Shown one piece after another: positions 1 to 7,553 of a DNA stretch of 64,000 nucleotides. The translations under genes were made by a program, and so were the position numbers. The stretch covers positions 87,373 through 151,372 of the forward strand of contig CAKREB010000008.1 of assembly GCA_934317005.1 (NCBI GenBank), in the 5' to 3' direction. The notes below the pieces were generated by a model. It did no database searches and was not told where the DNA came from. It saw nothing but the letters and a program-made list of their open reading frames with translations. Position 1 is the first letter of the stretch. Each line of letters opens with the position of its first letter. This stretch comes from an uncultured Lachnospiraceae bacterium. Its GTDB lineage: Bacteria > Bacillota > Clostridia > Lachnospirales > Lachnospiraceae.

Positions 1-277
1 TCTGAACAACCAGAAAATGAGAAAAGCAAAATGACTGCTTCTTTTTAGATAAAGATAAAACCACAGTAACATCATCTAAATAATAATAGGTGGCAGCAGT
101 TTTTTGTTCCATCCGTGCAAGCTTCCCAGAAGCTTCTCCTACTGCCTGTCCTGTATCATCTATACAGGAATCTAAAATATAATCTTTTTGATCGATCGAA
201 TCTCCATAAAAAAAGCGAAACGTGAAAAATCCGATCAATAGGATTACAGCAACCCATACCAGTGGGCGCTTAAACAT
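1..277 (-). CDS. comEC: ComEC/Rec2 competence channel, N-terminal part (runs off the window)
   Basis: The start codon is at 277 with an AAGGGGGAG ribosome binding site just before it, and 92 codons are visible before the window edge. The protein opens MFKRPLVWVAVILLIG, a hydrophobic membrane segment after a short basic stretch, followed by a soluble segment. This is the usual opening of ComEC, the inner-membrane channel that takes up single-stranded DNA during transformation. The main support is context: it is the last visible gene of an operon that begins with comEA. The catalytic and channel domains lie outside the window, so the call rests on the N-terminus and neighbours. Confidence 0.75.
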   Translation of the reverse strand, partial: MFKRPLVWVAVILLIGFFTFRFFYGDSIDQKDYILDSCIDDTGQAVGEASGKLARMEQKTAATYYYLDDVTVVLSLSKKKQSFCFSHFLVVQ

Positions 278-289
278 AACACTCCCCCT

Positions 290-1252
290 TTACTTAACGA
301 CAATATCCAGATTACTTTCAAATGGCTCACCAAAATTAATCCGTTCATCATATAAAAGAACCTGTTGTCCATCAATACTAAATTGTACCTTGTTGATATT
401 GGAAAGCTCTACTAATGTATTCACTACAGAATAAATAGCGACCTCATCCGATACATTGTCACGCTTCTCTAAGAATTCAGAGGAAAGGTCAAGATAACAG
501 GTATTTTCCTTAATAGAAATCTTATTGATCTGTGTGCCATCCGGTATTGTTTTTAACATTCTTTTCTGATTTGTACCATTGATCGCATCCGGTCCTTTCA
601 TAAGCTGTTCCATCGCAAGTTGCTCTAACGGAATAGTAGCATCATAAGTTACTTTTACCGGAATCTCCACCAGTCCCATTCCGGCACTGTCAGAAAAATA
701 CATATTCAATGTAGCCGTCTGCGTATATGCCGTTTCACCGGTATTATCAATAAAGGTTTCTGCTGTCATAAAACCAATCGCATTCATATTTGAATCTGTC
801 AAAGGCTGTCCTGCCACATAAAACTGAACACTTCTTACATCCGGAATCTGACAAAGCGTTTTAACAATTGCTGCACGTCGTAAAATCTCAGAAACACCGG
901 AATAATTTCCGTATGAAGCTGTCCAATACAGGCACAGATCTCCTTTTTCATTTAAGGTATAGTTATCCAGTGTCACTTTATCCGGAATTGCCTTTTTTAG
1001 CGAAATATCTCTCGGCTCCTTTTCCATCCGTCTGATCAATTCCTGTATCAGCTTCTCTGTATCACTATTTTTTTTATGATACTTTTCAGTGGCAACCTTT
1101 GTTTCATTCGCATCCAGACAATAAATATAATATCCCTTATAATCAGAGTCTTTCTTTTTGCAGCCAGTCAGAAGAAAGCACATGCAAAAAAATACACCAA
1201 TCAGTGCAAAGAAATGAATCGTATAATTTTGTAAATATGCTTTTCTTTTCAT
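290..1252 (-). CDS. GerMN-domain lipoprotein
   Basis: Secreted lipoprotein with two GerMN-type domains, a fold known from the spore germination/sporulation protein GerM; its ligand is unknown. The first residues after the start form a membrane helix ending in LTGC, a lipobox whose Cys would carry the lipid anchor. The two repeats lie at about residues 50-165 and 190-320. I start at 1252 rather than 1264 because GGAG lies at the right distance before that ATG, giving MKRKAYLQ. It follows the histidine kinase by 17 bp and precedes comEC by 12 bp, so it is translated as part of the same operon. GerMN lipoproteins are often found beside two-component kinases, where they may modulate the sensor; that role is inference here. 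Confidence 0.85.
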   Translation of the reverse strand: MKRKAYLQNYTIHFFALIGVFFCMCFLLTGCKKKDSDYKGYYIYCLDANETKVATEKYHKKNSDTEKLIQELIRRMEKEPRDISLKKAIPDKVTLDNYTLNEKGDLCLYWTASYGNYSGVSEILRRAAIVKTLCQIPDVRSVQFYVAGQPLTDSNMNAIGFMTAETFIDNTGETAYTQTATLNMYFSDSAGMGLVEIPVKVTYDATIPLEQLAMEQLMKGPDAINGTNQKRMLKTIPDGTQINKISIKENTCYLDLSSEFLEKRDNVSDEVAIYSVVNTLVELSNINKVQFSIDGQQVLLYDERINFGEPFESNLDIVVK

Positions 1253-1269
1253 GATAATCTCCAATCCTG

Positions 1270-2715
1270 TTAATTGACATCAGAGGCAACATAGTATAAT
1301 GGAATACGAACCGTAAATGTGGTTCCTTCCTTTTCCTTACTGTATACCTTTATGGAACCGCGGTGCAGTAAAATGACATTTCTGGTGAGAGAAAGTCCCA
1401 GTCCTGTTCCTCCTGTTTCACGGGAACGTGCCTTGTCCACACGATAAAAACGCTCGAATATCTTTTCCTGAAACTCTTCCGGAATACCAACACCGGAATC
1501 CTGAATCTTTACATAGAAAAACTTATGATCCGCATTGAGCGTCACACGAACCCAGCCGTCATCATAGTTATATTTGATTGCATTTTCTATCAGATTGTTC
1601 AATGCAATGGAAATCTTAACCTCGTCAACGTCAGCTGACACCGGGCGGAAGCTTTCATAGATCACTTCAATATTTCGCTCTGCCGCAATCGGACGAAGAC
1701 GCTTTAAAAGCTGTTCTAACAAATCATTGATATTAATATTTGTAATATTCATCTTTGCATTGTTTTTATCAAGCTTTACCATCGATAAAAGATCATTGAT
1801 GATCTGTGTCATTCGTTCAATCTCATGCGTAATATCAACCAGAAATTCCCGATAAAGTTCTTCCGGCATTCCCTCCTGCGAAAGCAGAGAATCCGACAAC
1901 ACCTTCATAGAAGCAAGCGGTGTCTTTAACTCATGTGACACATTAGAAACAAATTCCTGACGTGAAGTATCCTGCTCCTGAATATAACCGATCATTTTAT
2001 TAAAGGAATCTGAAATAGACAATAACTCTGAATATGTACGCAGCTCCAAAGACACATCCATATCCCCTCGCGTAATCTCATCAATGGATTCCGTAACCTT
2101 TTGCAATGGCTTTGATAACAAAGAGGAATACAGCAAAGAGAAGATTAAAATACAGATAGCAAATGCAAGTAGTAAAAGAAGTGCTCTGTAGTTAACAGAC
2201 TCCTCCAGCAGATGAAGATTTTTTGTAGAAAAACTAATTAAGATCACACCGACAGTCTGCTCCGTAGATGGTTCTACAATAGGCAGTGTCAACTGAATGT
2301 AATCGCCAATCTCATTGACATAACGCGCCTTGGAATCGTAGAAACACTGTACAATCTCCGTGGAAATGGCAATCTTTCCCTTCTCAAGATCGTAGGTATC
2401 CTTGATAATATTTAAGTTCTGGTCAACCACCATAACTCTTCCCTGATAAACATTGGCTACTTCCTCTGTTTCACGCTCCACATCATCTGAATCCTGTCCG
2501 GACAGATAACCGGACGATAAGATCAGGTTTGAAATAACATTTCCATAGGATTGCAATTCTTCCGTTTTTTGTGAAATAATCTGAGAATTGTATGCCTTTA
2601 ATAGAATGTTGGAGATCAAAACAACCGGAATGATTCCAACACAAAACATAACAAAGAATACCTGCACACGCAAAGAGCGCAACTTATACCATAGATCCTT
2701 CCATTTCTCCCTCAC
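1270..2715 (-). CDS. Two-component sensor histidine kinase
   Basis: Membrane sensor kinase of 481 residues. Two membrane helices (about 17-39 and 178-200) flank an extracytoplasmic sensor domain of about 135 residues; a HAMP segment follows at about 200-250. The HisKA box contains SHELKTPL with the phospho-accepting His261. The ATPase domain shows the N box (NNLIENAIKY, 373-382), G1 (DSGVGIP, from 406), F box (FERFYRVD) and G2 (GTGLGLSL, 436-443), so all catalytic elements are present. It pairs with the response regulator directly upstream. The architecture resembles the WalK/PhoR group, but the competence-locus context argues against calling it walK. The signal sensed is unknown. Confidence 0.95.
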   Translation of the reverse strand: MREKWKDLWYKLRSLRVQVFFVMFCVGIIPVVLISNILLKAYNSQIISQKTEELQSYGNVISNLILSSGYLSGQDSDDVERETEEVANVYQGRVMVVDQNLNIIKDTYDLEKGKIAISTEIVQCFYDSKARYVNEIGDYIQLTLPIVEPSTEQTVGVILISFSTKNLHLLEESVNYRALLLLLAFAICILIFSLLYSSLLSKPLQKVTESIDEITRGDMDVSLELRTYSELLSISDSFNKMIGYIQEQDTSRQEFVSNVSHELKTPLASMKVLSDSLLSQEGMPEELYREFLVDITHEIERMTQIINDLLSMVKLDKNNAKMNITNININDLLEQLLKRLRPIAAERNIEVIYESFRPVSADVDEVKISIALNNLIENAIKYNYDDGWVRVTLNADHKFFYVKIQDSGVGIPEEFQEKIFERFYRVDKARSRETGGTGLGLSLTRNVILLHRGSIKVYSKEKEGTTFTVRIPLYYVASDVN

Positions 2716-2742
2716 AACGATTCCTCCGGACTTTCCTGACGT

Positions 2743-3432
2743 TTATTTTTGGAAATAATAACCTACTCCCCATTTGGTGTGGATATACGTTGGCTCACTC
2801 GGTGTATCTTCAATCTTTTCACGCAGACGACGAATATGTACATCCACTGTACGGACATCACCGGGATATTCATATCCCCATACCGTATTTAACAGTTCCT
2901 CACGACTGTACACTTTGTTTGGATGCATCATCAAAAGCTCTAACAGATCAAACTCTTTTGCTGTCAGATTGACTTCTTTTTCTCCAATATATCCACGGCG
3001 GCTGTCAATATTGATATGAAGCTCTCCGGATGAAAGTTCCTTGCTTTCTACTTCCTTTGGTGCCTTTGGCTCACTTCGACGCATAATTGCTTTAATGCGT
3101 GCCTTTACCTCTAATATATTAAATGGCTTTGTGATATAATCATCTGCACCATATTCCAGTCCAAGAATTTTGTCCATATCGTCACCCTTTGCCGTCAGCA
3201 TAATAATAGGCACATCGGAATACTCACGAATCTGCTGACAAACTTCAAAGCCGGTAAATTTTGGCAGCATCACATCTAATAAAATGACATCGTATTGATT
3301 CTTAGCAGCAAGATCCAGTGCCTCCTGACCATCATAAGCACAATCAACCACCATATCATCCTGTTCTAAACTAAAACGGATTCCTTTTACGATCAATTTC
3401 TCGTCATCCACTACCAAAACTTTTCTGGACAT
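2743..3432 (-). CDS. OmpR/PhoB-family response regulator
   Basis: DNA-binding response regulator of 229 residues. The receiver domain (about 3-115) has the acidic pair DD at 9-10, the phospho-acceptor Asp53 in LLDVMLP, and the conserved Lys in TKPF. The C-terminal winged helix (about 135-228) ends WGVGYYF, typical of OmpR-type regulators. An upstream ATG at 3456 is open, but the GGGGGA ribosome binding site lies inside that extension and fits the ATG at 3432, which yields MSRKVLVVDD. The gene sits between comEA and its kinase, so phosphotransfer from that kinase is expected. Whether it controls competence genes is not shown by the sequence. Confidence 0.95.
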   Translation of the reverse strand: MSRKVLVVDDEKLIVKGIRFSLEQDDMVVDCAYDGQEALDLAAKNQYDVILLDVMLPKFTGFEVCQQIREYSDVPIIMLTAKGDDMDKILGLEYGADDYITKPFNILEVKARIKAIMRRSEPKAPKEVESKELSSGELHINIDSRRGYIGEKEVNLTAKEFDLLELLMMHPNKVYSREELLNTVWGYEYPGDVRTVDVHIRRLREKIEDTPSEPTYIHTKWGVGYYFQK

Positions 3433-3452
3433 CTTTTCTTTTCCCCCTAAAT

Positions 3453-4085
3453 TCATGTAATTGTGATCAAATCTTTGATTTTATGATAAACGCCTTCCTT
3501 AATGCCGGATATTTTCATCAGATCTTCCTTCTTCGCAAAAAGCCCCTCTTTCGTGCGATATGTTATGATCATCTCTGCCTTTGCCTTGCCAATTCCCGGC
3601 AATGTCATCAATTCCTCTAAAGACGCTTTATTAATATTAATCTGTTTACTTTCTGACGAAGCATTCGCAGACAACGAAGCTGTCTTTGCCATCGCTCCCT
3701 TTTTCATCTGCTTTTTAGTTAAGACACAGATCTGCTCGCCATCATTTAACACTCTTGCCAAATTGATGGAATCTTTTGCAGCTTCCTTGGTAAAACCCTG
3801 CACTGCCCGAATCGCATCATCAACACGTGCTGTGCCATGATAGCGAAACAGTCCCGGTTTTCTTACGGCACCGGACACATAGACGGCACACTCTTTGCTG
3901 TCAGATGCTTCAACGGGCTCCGAAGAACTCTCTGTTGGCTTTTCTGTCTGTGTGCTGTCTGCAAACTCTGCTATCGTATCCTGCGATACACGGACACTCT
4001 CTTTTTGCTGCTTCCAAAAAAGGAAACCGGCAAGCAATAGAAACACCATGCAGATTCCAATTATAATACGTGTATCCTTTTTCAT
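3453..4085 (-). CDS. comEA: ComEA DNA-uptake receptor (SLBB + helix-hairpin-helix)
   Basis: Membrane-anchored double-stranded DNA receptor of the transformation machinery. After a basic start there is one membrane helix (about 6-24), an acidic Ser/Glu linker, an SLBB domain (about 60-125; VYVSGAVRKPGLF), a second linker and a helix-hairpin-helix domain at the C-terminus (ININKASLEELMTLPGIG), the part that binds DNA. The longer frame starting at 4127 adds 14 residues, but GGAGG lies just before the ATG at 4085. First gene of the operon that also carries a two-component system, a GerMN lipoprotein and comEC; its stop lies inside the leader of the response regulator gene. Confidence 0.93.
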   Translation of the reverse strand: MKKDTRIIIGICMVFLLLAGFLFWKQQKESVRVSQDTIAEFADSTQTEKPTESSSEPVEASDSKECAVYVSGAVRKPGLFRYHGTARVDDAIRAVQGFTKEAAKDSINLARVLNDGEQICVLTKKQMKKGAMAKTASLSANASSESKQININKASLEELMTLPGIGKAKAEMIITYRTKEGLFAKKEDLMKISGIKEGVYHKIKDLITIT

Positions 4086-4146
4086 AATAACCTCCATTCT
4101 GCTTAAGTCATCTTCTGATCGATTCAAGACAACTCAAAACGATCTT

Positions 4147-4160
4147 AGGTGATATCACCT
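4147..4160. promoter_or_regulatory. Perfect 14-bp palindrome at the comEA promoter
   Basis: AGGTGATATCACCT is a perfect palindrome immediately downstream of the candidate -10 of the comEA operon, where a repressor or the encoded response regulator could act. No known operator is recognised. Confidence 0.4.
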
Positions 4161-4162
4161 GA

Positions 4163-4191
4163 ATTTTGGTTATGAAAATGCATACAGTCAA
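4163..4191 (-). promoter_or_regulatory. Candidate promoter of the comEA operon
   Basis: On the minus strand TTGACT (4191-4186) and CAAAAT (4168-4163) are separated by 17 bp, about 80 bp before the comEA start. The -35 is good and the -10 only fair. This is the best match in the 216-bp gap between comEA and the next gene; that gap holds no open frame. Confidence 0.4.
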
Positions 4192-4343
4192 TTCTATAAA
4201 CTCCAACTAACATTCTAACGAATTTGTAACCGATTTACAATAGCCACAATCCACAAAAATCTTAAGATATTATTAAACTTTTTTGAAAAGTTCACTACAT
4301 GGGAGAATTACTCATTCTCTGTACTTTCCAAACACTGCTTTTC

Positions 4344-4787
4344 CTAAAAAAGCTCTTTCCATTTGAAAATAACAATTCCGGCAATAAACACAACGACACC
4401 GGCAAGCTTCATCCAGTCAAAGCCGACCTTTTGTATGCCAAACCACCCAAACAATTCTACCAGATATGCAGCGATCAACTGTGCTGCAATAATAAACAAT
4501 ACAGCTTTAGCAGGTCCTAACTGTTCCATCCCTACAATGACCGTATACGTGATAAATGCACCCATGACACCACCAAGTAACATATAAAGCGGCTTTACAT
4601 GAAGCAAACCACTAAAACTTCCCTCCCTGCCCGTGATAAACCACGCGGCAAGGCAGACAATTAGTGCAGAGAACTGCACAAAAGAAGCCGAAACCCATTC
4701 ACTGGTCTGTTTTGTAACCTGCGTATTAAAAATTCCCTGCAAAGCCATCAGTGTTCCTGACACGATTGAAATCAACATTCCTAACAT
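4344..4787 (-). CDS. YdcZ/DUF606-type small membrane transporter
   Basis: Small integral membrane protein of 147 residues with about five hydrophobic helices, opening MLGMLISIVSGTLMALQG and ending in a membrane segment plus a short basic tail. The pattern (NTQVTKQTSEWVSA in the first loop, GAFITYTVIVG in the middle) fits the DUF606/YdcZ branch of the drug/metabolite transporter superfamily, often found as half-size proteins. The ORF is open further upstream, but AAGGAG lies seven bases before the ATG at 4787, and the upstream part is a structured leader. The substrate is unknown. No partner gene is adjacent, so it may act as a homo-oligomer. Confidence 0.8.
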   Translation of the reverse strand: MLGMLISIVSGTLMALQGIFNTQVTKQTSEWVSASFVQFSALIVCLAAWFITGREGSFSGLLHVKPLYMLLGGVMGAFITYTVIVGMEQLGPAKAVLFIIAAQLIAAYLVELFGWFGIQKVGFDWMKLAGVVVFIAGIVIFKWKELF

Positions 4788-4930
4788 AAAAAAACTCCTT
4801 ATACGTCTGAGATTGACGCAAAGGAGTTTTTGCAAAAGGAAGCCTATCCCCTCTGCATCTGAAAATAGCATATCCAACTGCTATCTTTTTATGCAAAGTA
4901 AGAACACTTTCTAACCGTATCATATGATAT
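4786..4930 (-). promoter_or_regulatory. Structured leader RNA with terminator overlapping the ribosome binding site
   Basis: On the minus strand AAAACTCCTT (4830-4821) pairs perfectly with AAGGAGTTTT (4800-4791), and TGCGTC pairs with GACGTA inside it, giving a stem of about 16 bp with a 7-base loop followed directly by a T run and the ATG. The stem contains the Shine-Dalgarno sequence, so folding would both stop transcription and hide the start. Upstream are three further hairpins: AAAGT/ACTTT (near 4905), ATAGCA/TGCTAT (near 4877) and GCAGAGGG/CCTTTTGC (4854-4832). The last ends next to the terminator stem and could compete with it. This is riboswitch-like layout; I do not recognise a known aptamer class. 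Confidence 0.55.
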
Positions 4931-4950
4931 TGGGGCGAAAGCAGCTATCC

Positions 4951-6129
4951 TTATTTCATAGAAGCAAAGACTTCGTCTAAGATATCACAGCAGCTGTCAA
5001 TATGTTCCTTTTTGATCACCAAAGGCGGTGCCATACGCACAACATTAGAGCCCGCTGTCAGGACAACCAGTCCCTTATCCATTGCCTTTTTGACCACATC
5101 ACCATTTAAGCAGCTTACTTCCAAGCCGATCAAAAGTCCTTTTCCACGCACATCTGTGATCAGGGCAGGATACTTTTCAGACAGCTTCTTTAGCTTTGCA
5201 AAGAAATATTCTGAAAGCTCAGAAACCTTTTCTACGATATGTTCTTTTTCAAAGATTTCAAATACTTTGCAGACAGCTTTTGCAGCCAGAGGATTTCCAC
5301 CATAGGTTGTACCATGATCACCCGGACACATTGCTTTTGCAAACTTTTCAACTGCTGCAAATGCTCCAACCGGCATGCCACAGCCAAGTGCTTTGGCACT
5401 GGTAATGATATCCGGCTTGATACCATAATGCTGATAAGCAAAAAGCTTTCCGGTACGTCCCATGCCGCACTGGATCTCATCTAAGATCATAGCAATATCA
5501 TTCTCATCACACAGCTTGCGGACACCGGTAATAAACTCTTCCGTTGCCGGATAGATACCGCCCTCTCCCTGTACAGTTTCCATAATGATCGCACAGGTAT
5601 CCTTTGTAATTAATTTTTTCACGCTCTCTAAATCATTGTAGTCTGCAAAAGAAACGCCACCGATCAAAGGCTCAAACGGATCACGGTAATGCTTTGTACC
5701 GGTAACCGAAAGTGCTCCCATCGAACGTCCGTGGAAGGAATGATTCATGGCAATGATCTCTCCCTTGCTGTTTTCATCCTTCAGATATGCATATTTTCTT
5801 GCTAACTTAATTGCACCTTCAATTGCTTCTGTTCCACTGTTTGTAAAGAAAACCCGGTCCATACCGGATCCCTCTGCAAGATATTTTGCGGCAGTGATCA
5901 CAGGTTCCGTATAATAAAGATTAGATACATGGATCAGTTTGTCAATCTGATCCTTTAATCCCTGTTTATATTCCTCGTTACTATACCCCAATGCGGAAAC
6001 AGCAATTCCTGCTCCCATATCCAGATACTTTTTTCCATTGTTATCAATCAGATAAACATCTTCGCCTCTGTCAAAAACAACAGAACGATTATATGTATGA
6101 ATTAAATGTTGTTCAAAATCATTTGTCAT
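4951..6129 (-). CDS. argD: Acetylornithine aminotransferase
   Basis: PLP-dependent class III aminotransferase that converts N-acetylglutamate semialdehyde to N-acetylornithine in arginine synthesis. At 392 residues it is full length. Visible landmarks are the phosphate-binding NSGTEAIEGA (97-106), the DE pair at 217-218 that contacts the pyridine ring (ILDEIQCGMGRTG) and the Schiff-base Lys246 in SAKALGCG, followed by TTYGGNPLA. The start has GAGG six bases before it. It lies 59 bp after argB in the same direction. The family overlaps with ornithine and GABA aminotransferases; the argB neighbour supports ArgD. Confidence 0.95.
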   Translation of the reverse strand: MTNDFEQHLIHTYNRSVVFDRGEDVYLIDNNGKKYLDMGAGIAVSALGYSNEEYKQGLKDQIDKLIHVSNLYYTEPVITAAKYLAEGSGMDRVFFTNSGTEAIEGAIKLARKYAYLKDENSKGEIIAMNHSFHGRSMGALSVTGTKHYRDPFEPLIGGVSFADYNDLESVKKLITKDTCAIIMETVQGEGGIYPATEEFITGVRKLCDENDIAMILDEIQCGMGRTGKLFAYQHYGIKPDIITSAKALGCGMPVGAFAAVEKFAKAMCPGDHGTTYGGNPLAAKAVCKVFEIFEKEHIVEKVSELSEYFFAKLKKLSEKYPALITDVRGKGLLIGLEVSCLNGDVVKKAMDKGLVVLTAGSNVVRMAPPLVIKKEHIDSCCDILDEVFASMK

Positions 6130-6188
6130 AACTTACCTCATTTCTGCTGCGCAAAAAGCAGCTATTTTAATTTGCAAAAATTGCTTTG

Positions 6189-7112
6189 CTATGCGTTCTC
6201 TTTTTCACTGGCGTACGGTTCACTGTCATCACCGATGATAGCAGTACCAATACCCTTTTTCGTAAAGAACTCAAGTAACAGACAGTGATCTCTCCGGCCA
6301 TCCAGGATATGTACACGGTTTACACCGTTATTGACTGCATGAATGCAGTTATTAACCTTTGGAAGCATACCGCCACTGATCACATTGCTTTCAATGAGTT
6401 TATTTGCTTCGATTACATTTAATACCGGAATTAAGGAAGAAGAATCATCCGGATTCATGCAGACACCCTCAACATCTGTTAAGAAAGCAAGCTTTTCGGC
6501 ACGGATCGCACCGGCAATAGCACATGCCGCATCGTCTGCATTGATATTATAGGTTTCTCCCTTGTCATCCATTCCAATCGGTGCAATGATCGGAATATAA
6601 TCATTTTCTAACAAAGTATCCAAAATATCGGTATCCACATGATCTACGTCACCAACATATCCAATGTCTTTTCCGTTTGGCATTTTCTTGGTTACATGAA
6701 GCATACCGCCATCCTTACCGGAAATACCGATTGCCTTGACACCAAGATGCTCTACCATCTGGACAAGATATTTATTTACACGGTTTAATACCATTTCTGC
6801 AATTTCCATCGTATCTTTATCTGTCACACGAAAGCCCTCTTCAAAATGGGTTTCCATTCCAACCTTATCCACCCATTTGCTAATCTCTTTTCCACCACCG
6901 TGAACGATGATCGGCTGCATACCAACCAATTTTAAAAGGGCAACGTCTTTGATCACACTCTCTTCTAATTTTTTATCTAACATGGCACTTCCACCATATT
7001 TTACGACAACTCTTTTTGAATTGAAATCACGTATATAAGGAAGCGCTTCTATAAGCGTTTCAGCTTTTACGGTAATCTGGTCTAAATATTTTTCCTTTTC
7101 GTCTGTACTCAT
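6189..7112 (-). CDS. argB: Acetylglutamate kinase
   Basis: Phosphorylates N-acetyl-L-glutamate, the second step of arginine synthesis. The amino-acid-kinase fold shows VVKYGGSAM near the N-terminus, the HGGGKEIS substrate loop, and INADDAACAIAGA for nucleotide binding. The protein has the N-terminal helix (ETLIEALPYIRDF) seen in arginine-inhibited hexameric enzymes, so feedback inhibition by arginine is likely. The start is taken at 7112 because GGGAGG lies before it; the frame is open eight codons further. Transcribed with argD and divergent from argG across a region containing ARG boxes. No argC, argJ or argF is in the window. Confidence 0.95.
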   Translation of the reverse strand: MSTDEKEKYLDQITVKAETLIEALPYIRDFNSKRVVVKYGGSAMLDKKLEESVIKDVALLKLVGMQPIIVHGGGKEISKWVDKVGMETHFEEGFRVTDKDTMEIAEMVLNRVNKYLVQMVEHLGVKAIGISGKDGGMLHVTKKMPNGKDIGYVGDVDHVDTDILDTLLENDYIPIIAPIGMDDKGETYNINADDAACAIAGAIRAEKLAFLTDVEGVCMNPDDSSSLIPVLNVIEANKLIESNVISGGMLPKVNNCIHAVNNGVNRVHILDGRRDHCLLLEFFTKKGIGTAIIGDDSEPYASEKENA

Positions 7113-7323
7113 AATGACCTCCCATATTGTCTTCAATTTTTATCCATGATAACCTGACTTTTGCTATTATACGTCCATACTTATAATTATGCAAGAGGTT
7201 TTTGTAAAAAATATTATTTCAAAAAGCAGCATTTTTATTAAAGTTCCATGCTATCACAACATAAATCAGTTACATTTGGAAATCATCAAAGATTTTATTT
7301 CTTCATTTTTTCTCATAAAGCAT

Positions 7324-7361
7324 ATTGCATATTTATTCATTTTGTTGTATATTTATTAATA
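7324..7361. promoter_or_regulatory. Tandem ARG-box pair (ArgR/AhrC operator) between argB and argG
   Basis: Positions 7324-7341 match the ARG-box consensus WNTGAATWWWWATTCANW at 17 of 18 positions, and 7344-7361 is a weaker second copy, with two bases between them. Pairs of 18-bp boxes about 20 bp apart are the established binding site of hexameric ArgR/AhrC. The pair lies in the divergent argB/argG region, so one site could serve both transcripts. Confidence 0.75.
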
Positions 7362-7455
7362 AGGGCAGGATAAGCAAATGCGTCATACCATTACAGTTCT
7401 TACCTATATTAAGGAAAAAGAGCGTAATAGTTCCAAGAGTTTTTTGGAAAAAGCA

Positions 7456-7484
7456 TTGCATTCATTGGCGAATCTGCTTATACT
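7456..7484 (+). promoter_or_regulatory. argG promoter
   Basis: TTGCAT (7456-7461) and TATACT (7479-7484) are 17 bp apart, about 70 bp before the argG start, which has a clear GGAGG. The ARG boxes lie about 95 bp upstream of the -35, so repression would need looping or the site may mainly serve the argB side. Confidence 0.65.
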
Positions 7485-7553
7485 ACATATAAAGCATTAT
7501 CGTTTACATTTTTGTAACCATAAAGCAAATACATATTTAGGAGGATTTTTCGA

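Noticed and set aside
1270..3432. Naming the two-component pair walK-walR or phoR-phoB
   Set aside because: Domain layout is compatible, but the neighbours (comEA, GerMN, comEC) differ from both loci and no walH/I or pho genes are present.
4786..4930. Calling the YdcZ leader a preQ1, guanidine or other named riboswitch
   Set aside because: None of the conserved cores I know could be aligned by eye, so it is listed only as an unclassified structured leader.
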